Shown: positions 4,974-5,780 of the stretch, piece after piece
Position numbering within the stretch: the first letter of the stretch is position 1
How the letters are laid out: each line of letters begins with the position of its first letter
Assembly (NCBI GenBank): GCA_016278585.1
Contig: JADQBO010000119.1
Coordinates: 1 to 5,780, forward strand
DNA length: 5,780 nucleotides
Source: Desulfosporosinus sp.
Lineage (GTDB): Bacteria > Bacillota > Desulfitobacteriia > Desulfitobacteriales > Desulfitobacteriaceae
Direction: 5' to 3'
Notes under the pieces: model-generated
Database searches by the model: none
What the model saw: only the letters and a program-made list of their open reading frames with translations
What the model was told of the DNA's origin: nothing
Translations under genes and position numbers: made by a program

Positions 4974-5396
4974 ATGAAAGTTCGTGACGTAATGTCTAGT
5001 CAAGTCGATTCTGTTACCCCGAGTACTTCAGTTGTAGAAATTGCGCAATTGATGAAAAATAATGATGTGGGTTCAACGCCTGTTTGCGAGGGTAAGAAGG
5101 TAATTGGAATCGTTACAGACAGGGATATTGTCCTTAGGGTTGTAGCGGATGGAGTTGATGTAAAAAGTATATCCGCAAAGGATATTATGAGTTCTGAGAT
5201 TATCAGTGTGACTTCTGACCAAGATGTTCATGAGGCAGCTCACATAATGGCAAAATATCAAATCCGTAGATTACCAGTCGTAGATCAGGGTAACATAGTT
5301 GGTATTTTAGCATTAGGTGATTTAGCAGTTGAGAAAATTCATATTAATGAAGCGGGAGATGCACTTAGTGATATTTCACAAGGTGCACATCATTAA
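4974..5396 (+). CDS. Two-CBS-domain (Bateman module) protein, YhcV-like
   Basis: This encodes a 140-residue soluble protein made almost entirely of two CBS domains, about 3-62 (MSSQVDSVTPSTSVVEIAQL onward) and 69-125. Such pairs bind adenine nucleotides or related ligands. The first carries the nucleotide-binding pattern GIVTDRD (45-51, Thr48 and Asp51). The second has GILALGD (110-116), keeping the Asp but with Ala where Ser/Thr normally contacts the phosphates, so the two sites are probably unequal. The order, length and the MAKYQIRRLPVVD segment (92-104) resemble Bacillus YhcV, whose function is not established to my knowledge. AAGGA (4960-4964) lies nine bases before ATG. It is followed after 22 bp by a small membrane protein gene in the same transcription unit, which may be its partner. 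Confidence 0.92.
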   Translation: MKVRDVMSSQVDSVTPSTSVVEIAQLMKNNDVGSTPVCEGKKVIGIVTDRDIVLRVVADGVDVKSISAKDIMSSEIISVTSDQDVHEAAHIMAKYQIRRLPVVDQGNIVGILALGDLAVEKIHINEAGDALSDISQGAHH

Positions 5397-5418
5397 CTAA
5401 GAATTGAGGTGAGTATTA

Positions 5419-5544
5419 ATGGGTGATTTACGAGACCGAATCAATTTAGGAACGTGGGGGACTTTTCGCGCTGGATGGTGGGTCCTTCATATTGTATCGA
5501 TAGTTGTTGTTGGATATATTGGTTTTTGGATTGCCAGGATGTAG
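5419..5544 (+). CDS. 41-residue single-span membrane protein
   Basis: A short gene with an excellent Shine-Dalgarno GAGGTGA (5406-5412) six bases before ATG, ending at TAG 5542-5544. The product starts MGDLRDRINLGTWGTFRAG, a charged, probably cytosolic segment. One hydrophobic helix follows, rich in Trp and Val (about residues 20-39, from WWVLHIVSIVVVG to FWIA), ending Arg-Met. I do not recognise the family. It lies 22 bp after the CBS gene and 11 bp before a strong hairpin, so the two genes form a bicistronic unit. A small membrane protein paired with a soluble nucleotide sensor could anchor it, but this is only inference from position. The ribosome site, clear amphipathic layout and terminator immediately after the stop argue for a real gene. 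Confidence 0.75.
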   Translation: MGDLRDRINLGTWGTFRAGWWVLHIVSIVVVGYIGFWIARM

Positions 5545-5555
5545 AAGGTAGTGTT

Positions 5556-5602
5556 AAACAGACAATAGCATTGTGAAAAATTCACAATGCTATTGTCTGT
5601 TT
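5556..5602. terminator. 22-bp perfect hairpin closing the CBS operon
   Basis: Positions 5556-5577 are exactly complementary to 5581-5602, a 22-bp perfect stem with a three-base AAA loop. The right arm ends in TGTTT and continues TGTG, so the U-tract is short. It probably acts as a terminator or 3' stabilising structure for the CBS/small-protein mRNA. It is unusually long and perfect, and the direct repeat GTGTTAAA occurs on both sides (5551-5558 and 5604-5611). Confidence 0.75.
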
Positions 5603-5632
5603 TGTGTTAAAATATCATAAATAGTACTATTT
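5602..5632 (+). promoter_or_regulatory. Candidate promoter with palindromic operator before the thioesterase gene
   Basis: TTGTGT (5602-5607) and TACTAT (5625-5630) are separated by exactly 17 nt and each only partly match consensus. A perfect 14-nt palindrome, AAATAGT-ACTATTT (5619-5632), covers the -10, the usual place for a repressor site. The palindrome is seen directly; promoter and operator function are inferred. Confidence 0.45.
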
Positions 5633-5654
5633 CATAGACAAGGATGTGTTAGCT

Positions 5655-5780
5655 TTGAATTTATATGTTGGAATGAAGGGTCAGGCGCAAACCACTGTAA
5701 CAGCCTTAAATACTGCTAAAGCAATGGGTAGTGGACTTCTTGAAGTCTTTGCGACACCCTCAATGGTTGCCCTTATGGAA
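5655..5780 (+). CDS. Hot-dog thioesterase, FlK-like family (5' part, runs off the window)
   Basis: The first 42 codons of a gene continuing past the window end. The sequence LYVGMKGQAQTTVTALNTA (3-21) followed by MGSGLLEVFATPSMVALME (24-42) matches the N-terminal half of short thioesterases related to fluoroacetyl-CoA thioesterase FlK, which hydrolyse acyl-CoA and adopt the hot-dog fold. In FlK a Thr and a Glu near these positions plus a later His are catalytic; here the FATP Thr and the final Glu42 would be their counterparts, and the His would lie outside. The start is TTG at 5655, nine bases after AAGGAT (5640-5645). The in-frame ATG at 5673 has no ribosome site and would cut into the conserved start, and GTG at 5646 is too close to the Shine-Dalgarno. 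The true substrate is unknown. Confidence 0.8.
   Translation, partial: MNLYVGMKGQAQTTVTALNTAKAMGSGLLEVFATPSMVALME

Noticed and set aside
5646..5648. GTG start for the thioesterase
   Set aside because: Only one base separates it from the AAGGA ribosome site; TTG at 5655 has proper spacing and begins at the conserved N-terminus.

Overview
The window reads as chromosomal DNA of an anaerobic, low-GC Gram-positive bacterium. A Clostridia member of the Desulfosporosinus/Desulfitobacterium kind is the best guess. The basis is protein character (Firmicute-type FeoB, a FadR very like that of Bacillus, MenG, a YhcV-like CBS protein), purine-rich Shine-Dalgarno sites before nearly every gene, AT-rich intergenic DNA, and a GC-rich tandem repeat of a type I recall from Peptococcaceae-related genomes. 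The genus is an inference.

Layout, all genes on the + strand. Positions 1-79 hold three perfect 24-bp tandem units plus the start of a fourth; a diverged GC-rich tail runs to about 135, where composition switches abruptly to AT-rich. Positions 147-234 are the feo control region: a sigma-A-like promoter and two Fur-box-like palindromes. feoA (258-524), feoB (596-2680) and a FeoC-like Fe-S/winged-helix gene (2707-2997) form a ferrous iron uptake operon. A FadR-type TetR regulator follows (3094-3681), with its own candidate promoter and a terminator. A 366-bp gap (3682-4047) contains that terminator, a possible 17-codon leader ORF with a good ribosome site, and a hairpin. Next is menG/ubiE (4048-4767), closed by a strong, probably bidirectional terminator. 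A two-CBS-domain protein (4974-5396) and a 41-codon single-span membrane protein (5419-5544) form a small operon ending at a 22-bp perfect hairpin. The window ends inside a hot-dog thioesterase gene of the FlK-like family (5655 onward).

Functionally, feoABC is one coherent module: GTP-linked Fe(II) import with a cytosolic accessory protein and a small iron-responsive regulator, probably Fur-repressed. The remaining genes are separate short transcription units touching acyl-CoA and quinone metabolism (FadR, MenG, thioesterase) and nucleotide sensing (CBS). Nothing in the window shows they act as one pathway. I see no defence system, transposase gene, CRISPR array, tRNA or rRNA. The least explained elements are the GC-rich repeat array, the leader ORF/hairpin before menG, and the small membrane protein paired with the CBS protein.
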